Below are positions 16,552 through 27,101 of a DNA stretch of 64,000 nucleotides, one piece after another; positions within the stretch are counted from its first letter, which is position 1, and every line of letters begins with the position of its first letter. Source of the stretch: JASHPR01 sp963795055. GTDB lineage: Bacteria > Actinomycetota > Actinomycetes > Streptosporangiales > Streptosporangiaceae. The translations under genes were made by a program, and so were the position numbers. The stretch spans positions 1 to 64,000 of the forward strand of contig CAWCGJ010000015.1 in assembly GCA_963795055.1 (NCBI GenBank), written 5' to 3'. The notes under the pieces were generated by a model, which saw only the letters and a program-made list of their open reading frames with translations, did not search any database and had not been told where the DNA came from.

Positions 16552-16854
16552 ATGTTGACGTTCATCATCATCCTGCTGATCATCGGCCTCATCGCGGGCG
16601 CCGTCGCCCGGCTGGTGGTTCCCGGCCGTGACCCCATCGGCCTGCTCGGCACGATCATCCTGGGGGTCGTGGGATCGTTCGTCGGCGGGTTCGTCGCGAA
16701 CCTGGTCGAGTACCACACCCTGACCGTGAGCCAGTTCCACTTCACCGGGATCCTCTGGTCGATCGTCGGCGCCATCATCCTGCTGGTGCTGCTGCGCGTG
16801 GCCAGGCTGGAGCCTGGCCGGGGCCGCAGCCGGCGCCGTCGTCGCTGGATCTGA
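16552..16854 (+). CDS. GlsB/YeaQ/YmgE family membrane protein
   Basis: 100 residues, three transmembrane helices: MLTFIIILLIIGLIAGAVAR, then GLLGTIILGVVGSFVGGFVA, then ILWSIVGAIILLVLLRV, with the family's glycine-zipper and PGRDPIGLLGT loop. This transglycosylase-associated/stress-induced family has no settled biochemical role. ATG at 16552 is preferred over an ATG 33 nt upstream because family members begin at the first helix. An Arg-rich tail ends the protein. Downstream hairpin at 16880. Confidence 0.85.
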   Translation: MLTFIIILLIIGLIAGAVARLVVPGRDPIGLLGTIILGVVGSFVGGFVANLVEYHTLTVSQFHFTGILWSIVGAIILLVLLRVARLEPGRGRSRRRRRWI

Positions 16855-16879
16855 GCGGCGACACCAGCCCGGAAAAGCA

Positions 16880-16916
16880 ACAGCGCGGAGGCCGCCTGCT
16901 GCGGCATCCGCGCTGT
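16880..16916. terminator. Bidirectional terminator hairpin
   Basis: ACAGCGCGGA, 17-nt loop, TCCGCGCTGT: 10-bp perfect stem between the convergent GlsB-family gene and tRNA-Gln. Confidence 0.7.
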
Positions 16917-16926
16917 CGGAAAGTCG

Positions 16927-16998
16927 CTGGGGTACCAGGACTCGAACCTAGACTAACGGGGCCAGAACCCGTCGGGCTGCCAATTACCCCATACCCCA
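16927..16998 (-). tRNA. tRNA-Gln(CTG)
   Basis: 72 nt on the minus strand: acceptor TGGGGTA/TACCCCA, anticodon stem ACGGG/CCCGT with loop TTCTGGC (anticodon CTG), T-arm with GGTTCGAGTCC, discriminator G. Lies between gltX and tRNA-Glu. Confidence 0.93.
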
Positions 16999-17110
16999 TG
17001 GGACCGGGCCAGCGACGCCCGGGCGCGCCGCGGTGTCCCAGCGCGCCAGTGCAGTGTAGCCGAAGCGCGGATCGGCCGGCCAAAGGGATCGGCCACAAGC
17101 GGCGCCGGGC

Positions 17111-18640
17111 TCAGGCGCTCGCGGCGGCCGCTTCGGCGGCCCGGGCCAGGCGGTCGAGGGTTCTCCCCCGGCCGAGCAGCTCGATCGACTCGAACAGGGG
17201 CGGCCCGACGCGCCGTCCGGTGATCGCGACCCGCACCGCCCCGCCGAACGCGGCCTTGGGCCTGAGCCCCAGCCCGTCGACGAGTACCGCCTGGAGCGCG
17301 TCCCTGATCTCCCCGGCCGTCCACGACCTGAGGCCGGCCAGCGCATCGTGCGCCGCGCTCAGCACGGGTACCGCGTCGGGGCCGAGCGCACGAGCGCTGT
17401 CGTCCGGGTCGACGGCGAACTTGTCGTCGTCCACGAGCAGGAAGCGCAGCATGCCGGGTGCCTCGGTCAGCTTCGAGATCCGCCCCTGGATCAGCGGTGC
17501 CGCGGCCGCGACCACCGCGGCCTGCTCGGCGGTCGGGGGGTCGTCGACCAGCCGGTCCTCCTGGAGGAACGGGGTGATCCGGCGTACGAAGTCGTCCGGG
17601 CCGAGTTCCCGGATCTTGTCGCCGTTGATCGCCTCGAGCTTGCGCACGTCGAACCGGGCCGGGTTCTTGTTGACCTTGGCCAGGTCGAATTCGGCGGCCA
17701 TCTCGGCCAGCGTGAACAGCTCCCGGTTGTCCCCCGGCGACCAGCCCAGCAGCGCCAGGTAGTTGTCGATCGCCTCCGGCAGGAACCCCTGGTCCCGGTA
17801 GTAGCTGATCGACGCGGCGCCGTAGCGCTTGCCGAGCTTCTCGCCCTCCAGCCCGAGCACGAACGGCAGGTGCGCGAAGACCGGGAACTCGGACTCCGGC
17901 ACGCCCATCGCGCGGTACACGGCGAGCTGCCGCGGCGTCGAGGACAGCAGGTCGTCGCCGCGCACGATATGAGTGATCTTCATCAGCACGTCGTCGACCG
18001 CCACGGCCAGCGTGTAGAGCGGGCTGCCGTTGGCCCGGGCGAGCACGAAGTCGGGCACGTTCTTGTTGTCGATGGTGATCTCGCCGCGGACCAGGTCGGT
18101 GAACGTGGTCGACCCTTCCGGCATCCGCATTCGCACCACCGGCCGCCTGCCCTCGGCCTGGTATTCGGCGACCTGCTCGGGGGTCAGGTGACGGCAGTGC
18201 AGGTCGTAACCGCTGGGCCCGCCGGAGCCCGCGCGGGCCGCCTCCCGGCGCGCGGCCAGTTCTTCGGGCGTGCAGTAGCACCAGTAGGCATGCCCCGATT
18301 CGAGGAATTTCGCGATCCAGTCCTCGTAGATCGCCATCCGCTGGCTCTGCAGGTAGGGGCCGTAGGGGCCGCCGACCTCAGGCCCCTCGTCCCAGTCCAG
18401 GCTCAGCCAGCGCAACGTCTCCAGCGCGGACTCGATGTAGGCGGGCCGCACCCGGGACTGGTCGGTGTCCTCGATCCGCAGCACGAAGGTCCCGCCGGTG
18501 TGCCTGGCGAACGCCCAGTCGAACAGCGCGGTGCGGATGTTGCCGACATGCAGGTCCCCGCTGGGGGACGGCGCGAAGCGCACCCGTACCGGCGATCCAG
18601 GGAGGGTGGGTCGGCCCGCCGGGCCAGCTTCGTCAGTCAC
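17111..18640 (-). CDS. gltX: Glutamyl-tRNA synthetase
   Basis: 509 residues, class I aaRS charging tRNA-Glu (and tRNA-Gln in organisms that, like this one, use GatCAB). HIGH-type motif PSPSGDLHVGN at ~27 and KMSKS-type motif EKLGKRYG at ~275 are present. GTG start; its first 8 nt overlap the end of the FAA-hydrolase gene, so the pair is translationally coupled. tRNA-Gln and tRNA-Glu genes lie just downstream, and gatCAB is in this window, consistent with the indirect Gln-tRNA route. Confidence 0.96.
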   Translation of the reverse strand: MTDEAGPAGRPTLPGSPVRVRFAPSPSGDLHVGNIRTALFDWAFARHTGGTFVLRIEDTDQSRVRPAYIESALETLRWLSLDWDEGPEVGGPYGPYLQSQRMAIYEDWIAKFLESGHAYWCYCTPEELAARREAARAGSGGPSGYDLHCRHLTPEQVAEYQAEGRRPVVRMRMPEGSTTFTDLVRGEITIDNKNVPDFVLARANGSPLYTLAVAVDDVLMKITHIVRGDDLLSSTPRQLAVYRAMGVPESEFPVFAHLPFVLGLEGEKLGKRYGAASISYYRDQGFLPEAIDNYLALLGWSPGDNRELFTLAEMAAEFDLAKVNKNPARFDVRKLEAINGDKIRELGPDDFVRRITPFLQEDRLVDDPPTAEQAAVVAAAAPLIQGRISKLTEAPGMLRFLLVDDDKFAVDPDDSARALGPDAVPVLSAAHDALAGLRSWTAGEIRDALQAVLVDGLGLRPKAAFGGAVRVAITGRRVGPPLFESIELLGRGRTLDRLARAAEAAAASA

Positions 18641-19457
18641 GGTTGATTACCCCGTTGGTGAGCGTTCCGATGTTTTCTATCGTGACCGACACCTCGTCGC
18701 CCTCTTTGAGCGGGCCGACCCCGGCCGGCGTGCCGGTCAGCAGCACGTCGCCGGGCAGCAGGGTCATCACGGCACTGACGTAGCTGACCAGCGCGGTCAC
18801 GCCGTGCATCAGCTGCGAGGTCCGCGCGTTCTGCCGGATCTCGCCGTTCACGACCGTGGTCAGCTCGAGGTCAGCGGGATCGATATCGGTCTGGATCCAC
18901 GGCCCGAGGGGGCAGAAGGTGTCGAATCCCTTGGCGCGCGCCCACTGCCCGTCCTTGGCCTGCAGGTCACGGGCGGTAACGTCGTTGGCGCAGGTATAGC
19001 CGAAGATCACCTCGGGCACCCGCGCGGCGGGCACCTGGCGGCAGAGCCTGCCGATGACCACGGCCAGCTCACCCTCGAAGTCGACCCGCTCCGACAGCTC
19101 GGCCGGGTAGACGATGGGATCCCGCGGCCCGATGACCGCCGTGGAGGGCTTCAGGAAAATCACCGGCTCGGGCGGCGGCTCGCCGCCCATCTCGCGCACG
19201 TGATCGGCGTAGTTCTTCCCGATCGCGATCACCTTGCTGGGCAGGACGGGCGCGAGCAGCCGCACGTCGCCGAGCGGATAGCGGGAGCCGGTGAGCCGGA
19301 CGGGCTCCTGCCCGATCCCGAACGGATGCCCCAGCAGCTCGGCCAGCACGAGCGCGTCGGGATCCGGGACGCCCCCGGCGGTGGCGCCGTCGGGCTGGAT
19401 GTCCTCCACGATCCCGTAGCCCACCTCGCTGCCGTGGGCGAACCTTGCGATACGCAC
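18633..19457 (-). CDS. Fumarylacetoacetate hydrolase (FAH) family protein
   Basis: 274 residues: N-terminal DUF2437-like part and the FAH catalytic fold with KVIAIGKNYADHVREM (~75) and metal-binding DFEGELAVVIG (~126). Members act on beta-diketo acids or decarboxylate oxaloacetate-like substrates; the substrate here is unknown. The GTG start sits 7 nt after TAGGCT, a -10-like hexamer, suggesting a leaderless transcript. It is the first gene of a two-gene unit with gltX, an arrangement also seen in Streptomyces. Confidence 0.9.
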   Translation of the reverse strand: MRIARFAHGSEVGYGIVEDIQPDGATAGGVPDPDALVLAELLGHPFGIGQEPVRLTGSRYPLGDVRLLAPVLPSKVIAIGKNYADHVREMGGEPPPEPVIFLKPSTAVIGPRDPIVYPAELSERVDFEGELAVVIGRLCRQVPAARVPEVIFGYTCANDVTARDLQAKDGQWARAKGFDTFCPLGPWIQTDIDPADLELTTVVNGEIRQNARTSQLMHGVTALVSYVSAVMTLLPGDVLLTGTPAGVGPLKEGDEVSVTIENIGTLTNGVINRD

Positions 19458-19502
19458 GTGTCAGAGCCTACTTGCGGGATTACAGGAGATCGTCCCCGCC
19501 GC

Positions 19503-19748
19503 CTACTGCAGGTACCCCTCCACCTCGGAGGCCGGGCGTGCGGCCGCCTCCCCCGGGCTCTCGCCGAACTCGCGCCGGGCGCGGCGCTGCCGCAGCAGAT
19601 CCCAGCACTGGTCGAGCGACTCCTCGGTGGCCTTCAGCCTGGCTTGCTCCTCCCCGCTGGTGAGCTCGCCCGCGGCCAGCTTGGCCCGCAGCTCGTGCTC
19701 GGTCTGGATGAGCTCGTCGATGTGCCCGAGGATCTCCTTATCGTTCAT
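19503..19748 (-). CDS. DUF2630 family protein
   Basis: 81 residues, highly charged and helical: NDKEILGHIDELIQTEHELR then a Leu/Arg-rich helix (LDQCWDLLRQRRARRE). This is the actinobacterial DUF2630 pattern, function unknown. AGGGAG precedes the ATG and TACGGT lies 7 nt before it. Divergent from the TetR gene. Confidence 0.85.
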   Translation of the reverse strand: MNDKEILGHIDELIQTEHELRAKLAAGELTSGEEQARLKATEESLDQCWDLLRQRRARREFGESPGEAAARPASEVEGYLQ

Positions 19749-19805
19749 GCTCCCTACCGTAGGGGGCCGGCCTCACTGGTCACGCTCACTGGGTACCTTT
19801 GGCCT

Positions 19806-20801
19806 ATGCAGCTCACTCGTGAGCGGATCATCGCAGCTGCCGTGGAGCTGATCGAGCAGGAAGGTCCCAGCGCGGTCTCGATGCGCCGCATCGCTGACGA
19901 GCTTGGTACCGGGGTGATGGTGCTCTACGATTACGTGCCCAGCAAGGCAGCACTGCTCGACGGGGTCGCCGAGCAGGTCATGTCCGGCGTCGACCTGGCC
20001 AGCGAGCCCGGCGCCGGCTGGCAGGAAGAGCTACGCGCCCAGGCGCGCGCGTTCTGGCGGAAGGCCCGCGTTTACCCCCGCTGCACGATGGTCGTGATCA
20101 GCCGCCCGGTCGACTCGGCGGCTACGCTCCGGCCCGTGGAGCGCGCGCTGGCCACGCTGCGGGGCGCGGGGTTCGGCGGCGAGGAGGCGGTCCGCGCGGT
20201 GCGCGCCTACGTCGCCTACGTCGCCGGGTCGCTGGTGCGTGAGGTGGGCGTGACCCCCGGCCTCGAGCCCCAGCGGCCTCTGGGCCAAGACCCGGCCGTA
20301 CTCGCGGCCGACCGGCCGTTCCTGGACCCGGCCGAGTTCCCGCAGGTCATGAGCTTGTCGGCGGAACTCCTGAACCGGGATTTCGAGGCCGACTTCGAGT
20401 TCGGCCTGGACCTGCTGATCGGCGCGATCGCCAGCCTGCGGCCCGCGCGCAGGAACTTATCGCAGGCGGCCCGGCCGAGGGCCACCGTCATCGCCAGGGG
20501 AGCCGCCGGATCAGCGGCTCGCGCCGGCCCGGCACGACCCAGCCGCCGGCAGCCAGGCACAGCGCGGCGGCCAGCGGGATCCCCAGCGCCAGCCGCAGCC
20601 CCACCAGGCTCGCGATGCTTCCGATCAGCACCGGGCCGCTCAGCAGGCCCAGGTACCCGGCCCCGGCCACCCGGGCAATTCCCGTGCCTGAACGCGACGT
20701 CTCGACGTTGCCCGCCACCGACAGCAACTGCGGGAACGTGCTGGACAGCCCGGCGCCGAACAGTGCGAACCCGACCAGCCCGGCGGCCGGGCTGGCCGTG
20801 A
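19806..20801 (+). CDS. TetR-family transcriptional regulator (with unusual 3' extension)
   Basis: N-terminal TetR helix-turn-helix (TRERIIAAAVELIEQEG, then MRRIADELGTGVMVLYDYVPSK, residues ~4-50) and an all-helical ligand domain (TetR_C_11-like) up to about residue 215. The frame then stays open another ~115 codons, running antisense into the MFS gene with an Arg/Pro/Ala-rich, low-credibility sequence. Normal family length is 200-250, so the natural stop near 20460 has probably been lost. TACCTT 6 nt before the ATG suggests a leaderless start. Likely partner regulator of the convergent MFS gene. Confidence 0.8.
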   Translation: MQLTRERIIAAAVELIEQEGPSAVSMRRIADELGTGVMVLYDYVPSKAALLDGVAEQVMSGVDLASEPGAGWQEELRAQARAFWRKARVYPRCTMVVISRPVDSAATLRPVERALATLRGAGFGGEEAVRAVRAYVAYVAGSLVREVGVTPGLEPQRPLGQDPAVLAADRPFLDPAEFPQVMSLSAELLNRDFEADFEFGLDLLIGAIASLRPARRNLSQAARPRATVIARGAAGSAARAGPARPSRRQPGTARRPAGSPAPAAAPPGSRCFRSAPGRSAGPGTRPRPPGQFPCLNATSRRCPPPTATAGTCWTARRRTVRTRPARRPGWP

Positions 20802-21713
20802 CCAGCGCCACCGCCAGGCCGATCGCCGCCACCAGGCCGCACCCGCTGATCAGCCGGGCCGGACCGAACCGGGCCGTCAGCCGGTCGCCGAACAGCCGCC
20901 CGATCGCCATCGTGACCGAGAACGCCGCGTACCCGAGGGCTGCGAAGGCCGCCGAGGTACCCAGGTTGTCGTGCAGGTAGACGGCGCTCCAGCTGCCCGC
21001 GGCGCCCTCGCCGAGCAGGGAGCACAGGGCCAGCAGGCCTAGCACGGCGATCAGCATGGCCGTGCGGCGGCGGCCCGGCGCCCCCCCTGCCGGTGCGGGC
21101 CGGCTGGCTCCGGCTCGCCGCCAGGCTCCGGCCGGCCAGCGGGCGAGGGCCGGTCGCGGGCCTCGGGCCCGCGCAGCAGCCCGCGCCGCCGCAGCACGGC
21201 CAGCACGGCCAAGGGCACGCCGACCGCGGTGAACGTCAGGGCCGGGCCGACGCCGAGCCAGGCGAACAGCCCGCCGAGCAGCGCCCCGGCCAGCCCGCCG
21301 AAGCTGTAGTACGCGTGAAACGAGTTGATCAGCGGGCGCCGGTACCCGCGTTCCACGCGCACCGCCTGCGCGTTCATCGCCACGTCCATCAGGCCGCCGG
21401 CCATGCCGTAGACGAACAGCGCGGCCATCAGGACGCCGAGGCTGCCCGCCAGCCCGAACGCAATGGGCAGCAGCGAGATGGCCACCGCGCCCGCCACGGT
21501 GGGCCGCGCGCTGCCGAACCTGTCGATCAGCCGGTCCGCGAACGCCGCGATGATCACCAGCCCGACCGGCGCGGCGAGCAGGGCCACGCCGAGCAGCCCG
21601 TCGGACAGGCCCAGGTTCTGCTTGACCGCGGGAATCCTGGCCAGCCACACGCCGTCGGCCAGGCCGAGCACCACGAAATACACCAGCGTGGCCAGCCGGG
21701 CCCGTCGCAGCAC
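20488..21713 (-). pseudogene. MFS transporter, frameshifted at a G7 run
   Basis: Two frames together encode a complete 12-TM MFS transporter (YbjJ/fucose-permease-like). The N-terminal half (VVLGLADGVWLARIPAVKQN to LAVLRRRGLLRG) lies at ~21150-21713 and its frame ends at 21051. The C-terminal half (MLIAVLGLLALCSLLGEGAA to WVVPGRREPLI) lies at 20488-21060 in another frame. A run of seven G (minus strand, near 21078) in the TM6-TM7 linker is the obvious slippage point; eight G would restore one frame. The start is uncertain (GTG at 21713 or further upstream). Could be a pseudogene, phase variation or sequence error. Confidence 0.7.
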
Positions 21714-21765
21714 GTCCGGTACGCCGCCGTGGGTGGCGGCGGCGCTGGGGGCGGCCGAGGATCCG

Positions 21766-23057
<1,292 letters not shown>

Positions 23058-23061
<4 letters not shown>

Positions 23062-24173
23062 ATGATCTTGTGGATCCAGTCGTGCGGGTCGGCGAGGTGA
23101 CCGTACTGGATGCCGAGCAACTCCTCGCGCAGCCGCATGCTGACCGGGCCGGGCGTGCCGTCGCCGACCGTCCAGCCGCCAGTTGCTCCCTTGATCGTGC
23201 CGACCGGGGTGATGACCGCCGCGGTGCCGCAGGCGAACACCTCGGTGATCTCGCCGGACTCGCATCCCGCTCGCCACTCGTCGGTCGAGATCTTGCCCTC
23301 GGAGGCCGGGATGCCCAGCTCGGGCGCCAGCGTGAGCAGGGAGTCCCTGGTGATGCCCGGCAGCAGCGTCCCGGTCAGCGCGGGCGTCATGATCCGCGCG
23401 TCGGGCCCGGAGCCGTAGACGAAGAACAGGTTCATCCCGCCCATTTCCTCGACCCAGCGGTGCTCGGCCGCGTCCAGCCAGACCACCTGGTCGCAGCCGT
23501 GGTCGAGGGCCTGCATCTGCCCGGCGAACGCCGCGGCGTAGTTGCCGCCGGTCTTGGCCGCTCCGGTGCCGCCCGGTGCCGCCCGGGTGTACTCGTGAGA
23601 CAGCCACACCGAGACCGGCCGCAGGTTACCCGCGAAATAGGAGGCGGCCGGGGCCGCGATCACCGCGAACAGGCAGGACGGCGAAGGCTTGTTGACCCCC
23701 AGGCCCCGGTGAGTCGCGATCATGAACGGACGCAGGTAGAGGCTATGGCCTTCCCTGGCGGGCACCCACTCGCGGTCCTGGGTGACCAGCAGGTCGATCG
23801 CGCGGACGAAAGCGGACTCCGGCAGTTCCGGCATGGCCATCCTGACCGCCGAGCGGTTGAACCTCGCCGCGTTGGCCTGCGGGCGGAACGCCACGATGGG
23901 GCCGCTGGCCTGCCGGTAGGCCTTCAGGCCCTCGAAGATTTCCTGCGCGTAGTGGAACACCTGCGTGGCCGGGTCCAGCGTGAACGGCCCGTAGGCCCCG
24001 ACCTCGGCGTCATGCCAGCCGCGGTCTGCCGACCACTGGATCGTCACCATGTGATCGGTGAAGACCTGTCCGAACCCGGGATCGGCCAGCAGCCGCTCCC
24101 GCTCGGCGGCCGGTACCGGGTCGCTGGCGGGATGGAGCGCAAAGTCGATCTCGCGGCTGGTGCCGGCAGTCAT
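23058..24173 (-). CDS. ilvE: Branched-chain amino acid aminotransferase
   Basis: 371 residues, fold type IV aminotransferase. FHYAQEIFEGLKAYR, PLP-lysine in GAAKTGGNYA, WVEEMGGMNLFFV and ACGTAAVITPVG match actinobacterial IlvE. Performs the last step of Leu/Ile/Val synthesis. ATG 24173 (preceded by GAGGGG) is chosen over a GTG three bases upstream. A perfect 12-bp palindrome lies in its 5' region, between it and leuB. Confidence 0.95.
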
Positions 24174-24284
24174 CACGGTTCCCCTCTCACCGGTCTGGCG
24201 CCCTGGCAGGCCCGCACGATCACGGTCCGGAAAATGCAGCGGCCCCCGTCCGTGGCCTGGGCCGGGACGTCGAGGCAGTTAAGT

Positions 24285-24296
24285 TAGGACGTCCTA
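24285..24296 (-). promoter_or_regulatory. Perfect palindrome upstream of ilvE (candidate operator)
   Basis: TAGGACGTCCTA, 12 bp, about 112 nt upstream of ilvE in the leuB-ilvE gap. On the minus strand TAAGAT (possible -10) precedes it by a few bases. Regulator unknown. Confidence 0.5.
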
Positions 24297-24315
24297 CTAT
24301 CTTACCTACGGCGGA

Positions 24316-25368
24316 TCAGCCCGCGACGCGCTCTGCGATGTCGTCGCCGATCTCCACGGTGGACCTGGCCGCCCAGGCTCCCTGGCGGTCCAGCAGGTCC
24401 TCGGCGACGGCCTGCTCGATCCGGGCCGCCGCGGCGGGCAGCCCGACGTGCTCGCAGAGCATCGCCGCCGACAGGATGGCCGCGGTCGGATCCGCCTTCT
24501 GCTGGCCGACGATGTCCGGCGCGCTCCCGTGCACCGGCTGGAACATGCTCGGCGCGGTCCGCTCTGGGTTGATGCTGGCGCTCGCCGCGAGCCAGATGCC
24601 GCCGGCCACCGCGGCGCCGAGCGCGGTCAGGATGTCGCCGAACAGGTGGTCGGTGACGATCACGTCGAACCGTTCCGGCTGGGTGACGAAGTACATCGAC
24701 GCGGCATCGGCGTGGCAGTAGTCGGTCGTCACCTGGGCGAACTCCTTCGCGAGCTCGTCGACGGTGCGCCGCCACAGGTCCCCGGCGTAGGCGAGCACGT
24801 TGGCCTGGTGTACCAGGGTCAGCTTCCGGCGCGGCCGGGCCGCGGCCCGCTGCAGCGCGTACCGCGCCACCCGGCCCACGCCGAACCCGGTGCTGATGCT
24901 CTCCTGGGTGGCCACCTCGCCGACGGCCCCCCGGCGCAGGACGCCGCCCGCCTCGATGGAGGGGGGCCCGGTCCCCTCCCGGACCACCAGCATGTCCACC
25001 GATTCGGTGCCGAGGCCGGACAGCGGCGAGGCCATGCCGGGATATAGCCGCACCGGGCGAAGGCTGACGTACTGATCGAACTCGAACCGCAGCCGCACCA
25101 GCAGGCCCCGTTCCAGGACACCGCTCGGCACGCCCGGGTCGCCGACGGCTCCGAGCAGGATCGCGTCCTGCGCGGCGATCTCGTCCAGCACCGACGCCGG
25201 GAGCACCTCCCCGGTGCGGAGCCAGCGCTGCGCGCCCAGGTCATAGCCGGTGGTCTCGACCGCGACACCCGTGGCCGCGGCCCGGAGTACCTTGACCGCC
25301 TCCGTGACCACCTCAGGGCCGATCCCGTCACCGCCGATCACGGCCAGCCTGATGGTGCGCGCGGTCAT
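24316..25368 (-). CDS. leuB: 3-Isopropylmalate dehydrogenase
   Basis: 350 residues, isocitrate/isopropylmalate dehydrogenase family; oxidises 3-isopropylmalate in leucine synthesis. LAVIGGDGIGPEV at the start, MLVVREGTGP, the metal-binding TDHLFGDILTALGAA, and the NAD-binding QPVHGSAPDI are intact. TAAGGT lies 6 nt before the ATG with no Shine-Dalgarno, indicating a leaderless mRNA. 41 nt downstream of serA on the same strand and 140 nt upstream of ilvE. Confidence 0.95.
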   Translation of the reverse strand: MTARTIRLAVIGGDGIGPEVVTEAVKVLRAAATGVAVETTGYDLGAQRWLRTGEVLPASVLDEIAAQDAILLGAVGDPGVPSGVLERGLLVRLRFEFDQYVSLRPVRLYPGMASPLSGLGTESVDMLVVREGTGPPSIEAGGVLRRGAVGEVATQESISTGFGVGRVARYALQRAAARPRRKLTLVHQANVLAYAGDLWRRTVDELAKEFAQVTTDYCHADAASMYFVTQPERFDVIVTDHLFGDILTALGAAVAGGIWLAASASINPERTAPSMFQPVHGSAPDIVGQQKADPTAAILSAAMLCEHVGLPAAAARIEQAVAEDLLDRQGAWAARSTVEIGDDIAERVAG

Positions 25369-25409
25369 GCGCGTACCTTACTGGCCACGCAGGCGAGTTA
25401 GCGGACCGC

Positions 25410-27002
25410 TCAGCGCCCGTCGAGGTCCACGGCCCGCCCGTACACCGCGCCGATCGAGGAGGTTATCTCGTCCAGGACCCCCGGCGGCAGAGCCGAGTCG
25501 ACCGTCAGCACGATCAGCGCGTGCCCTCCCCTGGCGTCCCGGCACACCTGCATCCCGGCGATGTTGATTCCCTGGGTGCCGAGGATCTGGCCGACGATGC
25601 CGACGACGCCCGGCCGGTCGGAGTAGGTGAAGAACACCATGTGCTCGGCCGGCGCGATCTCCATGTCGAAGCCGTTGACCTCGACGAGCTTCTCCAGCTG
25701 GCGCTGGCCGGTCAGTGTCCCGCCGACCGACACGACCTGGCCGTCGGGCAGCGTGCCGCGCAGGGTCACCACGTTGCGCCAGTCCGGGCTCTGCTTGTCG
25801 GTCGACAGGCTGACCTCGACGCCACGGTCGGCGGCCAGCAGCGGGGCGTTGACGTAGGTGACGGCGTCCTCGACGATGTCGCTGAACACGCCCTTGAGCG
25901 CCGCCAGCTGCAGCACGCTGACGTCCAGGCCCGCGATCTCGCCGCGGACCTCCACCTCGATCCGGGCCGCGATCCCGCCCGCCACGGCCGTGAAGATGCG
26001 GCCCAGTTTCTCGGCCAGCGGCAGCCCCGGCCTGAGCAGCTCGTCGACGGTGCCGCCCTGGACGTTGACCGCGTCCGGCACGAACTCGCCGGCCAGGGCC
26101 AGCCGGACCGACCGGGCCACCTGGGTCCCCGCCTTCTCCTGCGCCTCGTGGGTGCTCGCGCCCAGGTGCGGGGTGACCACCACGTTGGGCAGCGCGAACA
26201 GCGGGCTGTCCGTGCACGGCTCGGTGGCGTACACGTCGAGCGCGGCCCCGGCCACCCGGCCGTCGGCCAGCGCGCAGGCCAGGGCGCTCTCGTCCACGAT
26301 GCCGCCGCGGGCCGCGTTGATGATCCGTACCCCGGGCCGGACCAGGCGCAGCTGCCGGTCGCCGATGAGCCCGGTCGTCTCGGCGTTCTTCGGCAGGTGC
26401 ACGCTGATGAAGTCGGACTCCGTGAGCAGTTCCTCGAGGCTCACCAGGCGGACGCCGAGCTGGGCCGCCCGCGCCGCCGCCACGTACGGGTCATAGGCGA
26501 TCACCGTCATGCCGAAGGCCGCGAGGCGCTGGGCGACCAGTACCCCGATCTTGCCGAGGCCGAGGATCCCCGCCACCTTGTCCTGGAGCTCGACGCCGGT
26601 AAAGGCGGACCGCTTCCACTGCCCGCTCTTCAGCGAGGCCATGGCCTGGGGGACGTTCCGCGCGGCCGAGAGCAGCAGCGCGACGGCGTGCTCGGCGGCG
26701 CTCACGATGTTGGACGTCGGGGCGTTGACCACCATCACGCCGGCCCTGGTCGCCGCCCCGACGTCGACGTTGTCCAGGCCGACGCCGGCCCGGGCGACCA
26801 CGCGTAGCTTCGGCGCGTGCTCCAGGGCCTCGGCGTCAATGGTGGTCGCGCTGCGGATGATCACGGCGTCGGCGTCGGCCAGGGCCGGCAGCAGCTGCGC
26901 CCGGTCGCCGCCGTCGGTATAACGGATCTCGAAGTCGGACTCCAGCTGGGCAATCCCGGCGGGCGAGAGCTCTTCGGCGATGAGGACGATCGACGTGGAC
27001 AC
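25410..27002 (-). CDS. serA: D-3-phosphoglycerate dehydrogenase
   Basis: 530 residues, long-form SerA of actinobacteria: catalytic/NAD domain (GILGLGKIG at ~148, ARGGIVDE at ~235, HLGASTHEA with catalytic His ~284), an intervening ASB-type domain (~320-450) and a C-terminal ACT domain (~455-525; DRPGVVGIVGQILG), the site for serine feedback in mycobacterial SerA. First step of serine synthesis. GTG start with AAAGGG upstream. Confidence 0.96.
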   Translation of the reverse strand: MSTSIVLIAEELSPAGIAQLESDFEIRYTDGGDRAQLLPALADADAVIIRSATTIDAEALEHAPKLRVVARAGVGLDNVDVGAATRAGVMVVNAPTSNIVSAAEHAVALLLSAARNVPQAMASLKSGQWKRSAFTGVELQDKVAGILGLGKIGVLVAQRLAAFGMTVIAYDPYVAAARAAQLGVRLVSLEELLTESDFISVHLPKNAETTGLIGDRQLRLVRPGVRIINAARGGIVDESALACALADGRVAGAALDVYATEPCTDSPLFALPNVVVTPHLGASTHEAQEKAGTQVARSVRLALAGEFVPDAVNVQGGTVDELLRPGLPLAEKLGRIFTAVAGGIAARIEVEVRGEIAGLDVSVLQLAALKGVFSDIVEDAVTYVNAPLLAADRGVEVSLSTDKQSPDWRNVVTLRGTLPDGQVVSVGGTLTGQRQLEKLVEVNGFDMEIAPAEHMVFFTYSDRPGVVGIVGQILGTQGINIAGMQVCRDARGGHALIVLTVDSALPPGVLDEITSSIGAVYGRAVDLDGR

Positions 27003-27101
27003 GTTAGCCCTTTCCGGCGGCGGCGGTCAGGAACGCCATTTTAGCCAGGCTTGTGAAGCGGTTCACATGACAGCGCGCGGCCGTGCCCGGCCCCGCTCGC
27101 G

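Noticed and set aside
24177..24236. A 15-codon GTG ORF (MIVRACQGARPV...) just before ilvE as a leader peptide
   Set aside because: Only scattered Val/Ile codons, no consecutive regulatory codons, and no pair of competing hairpins.
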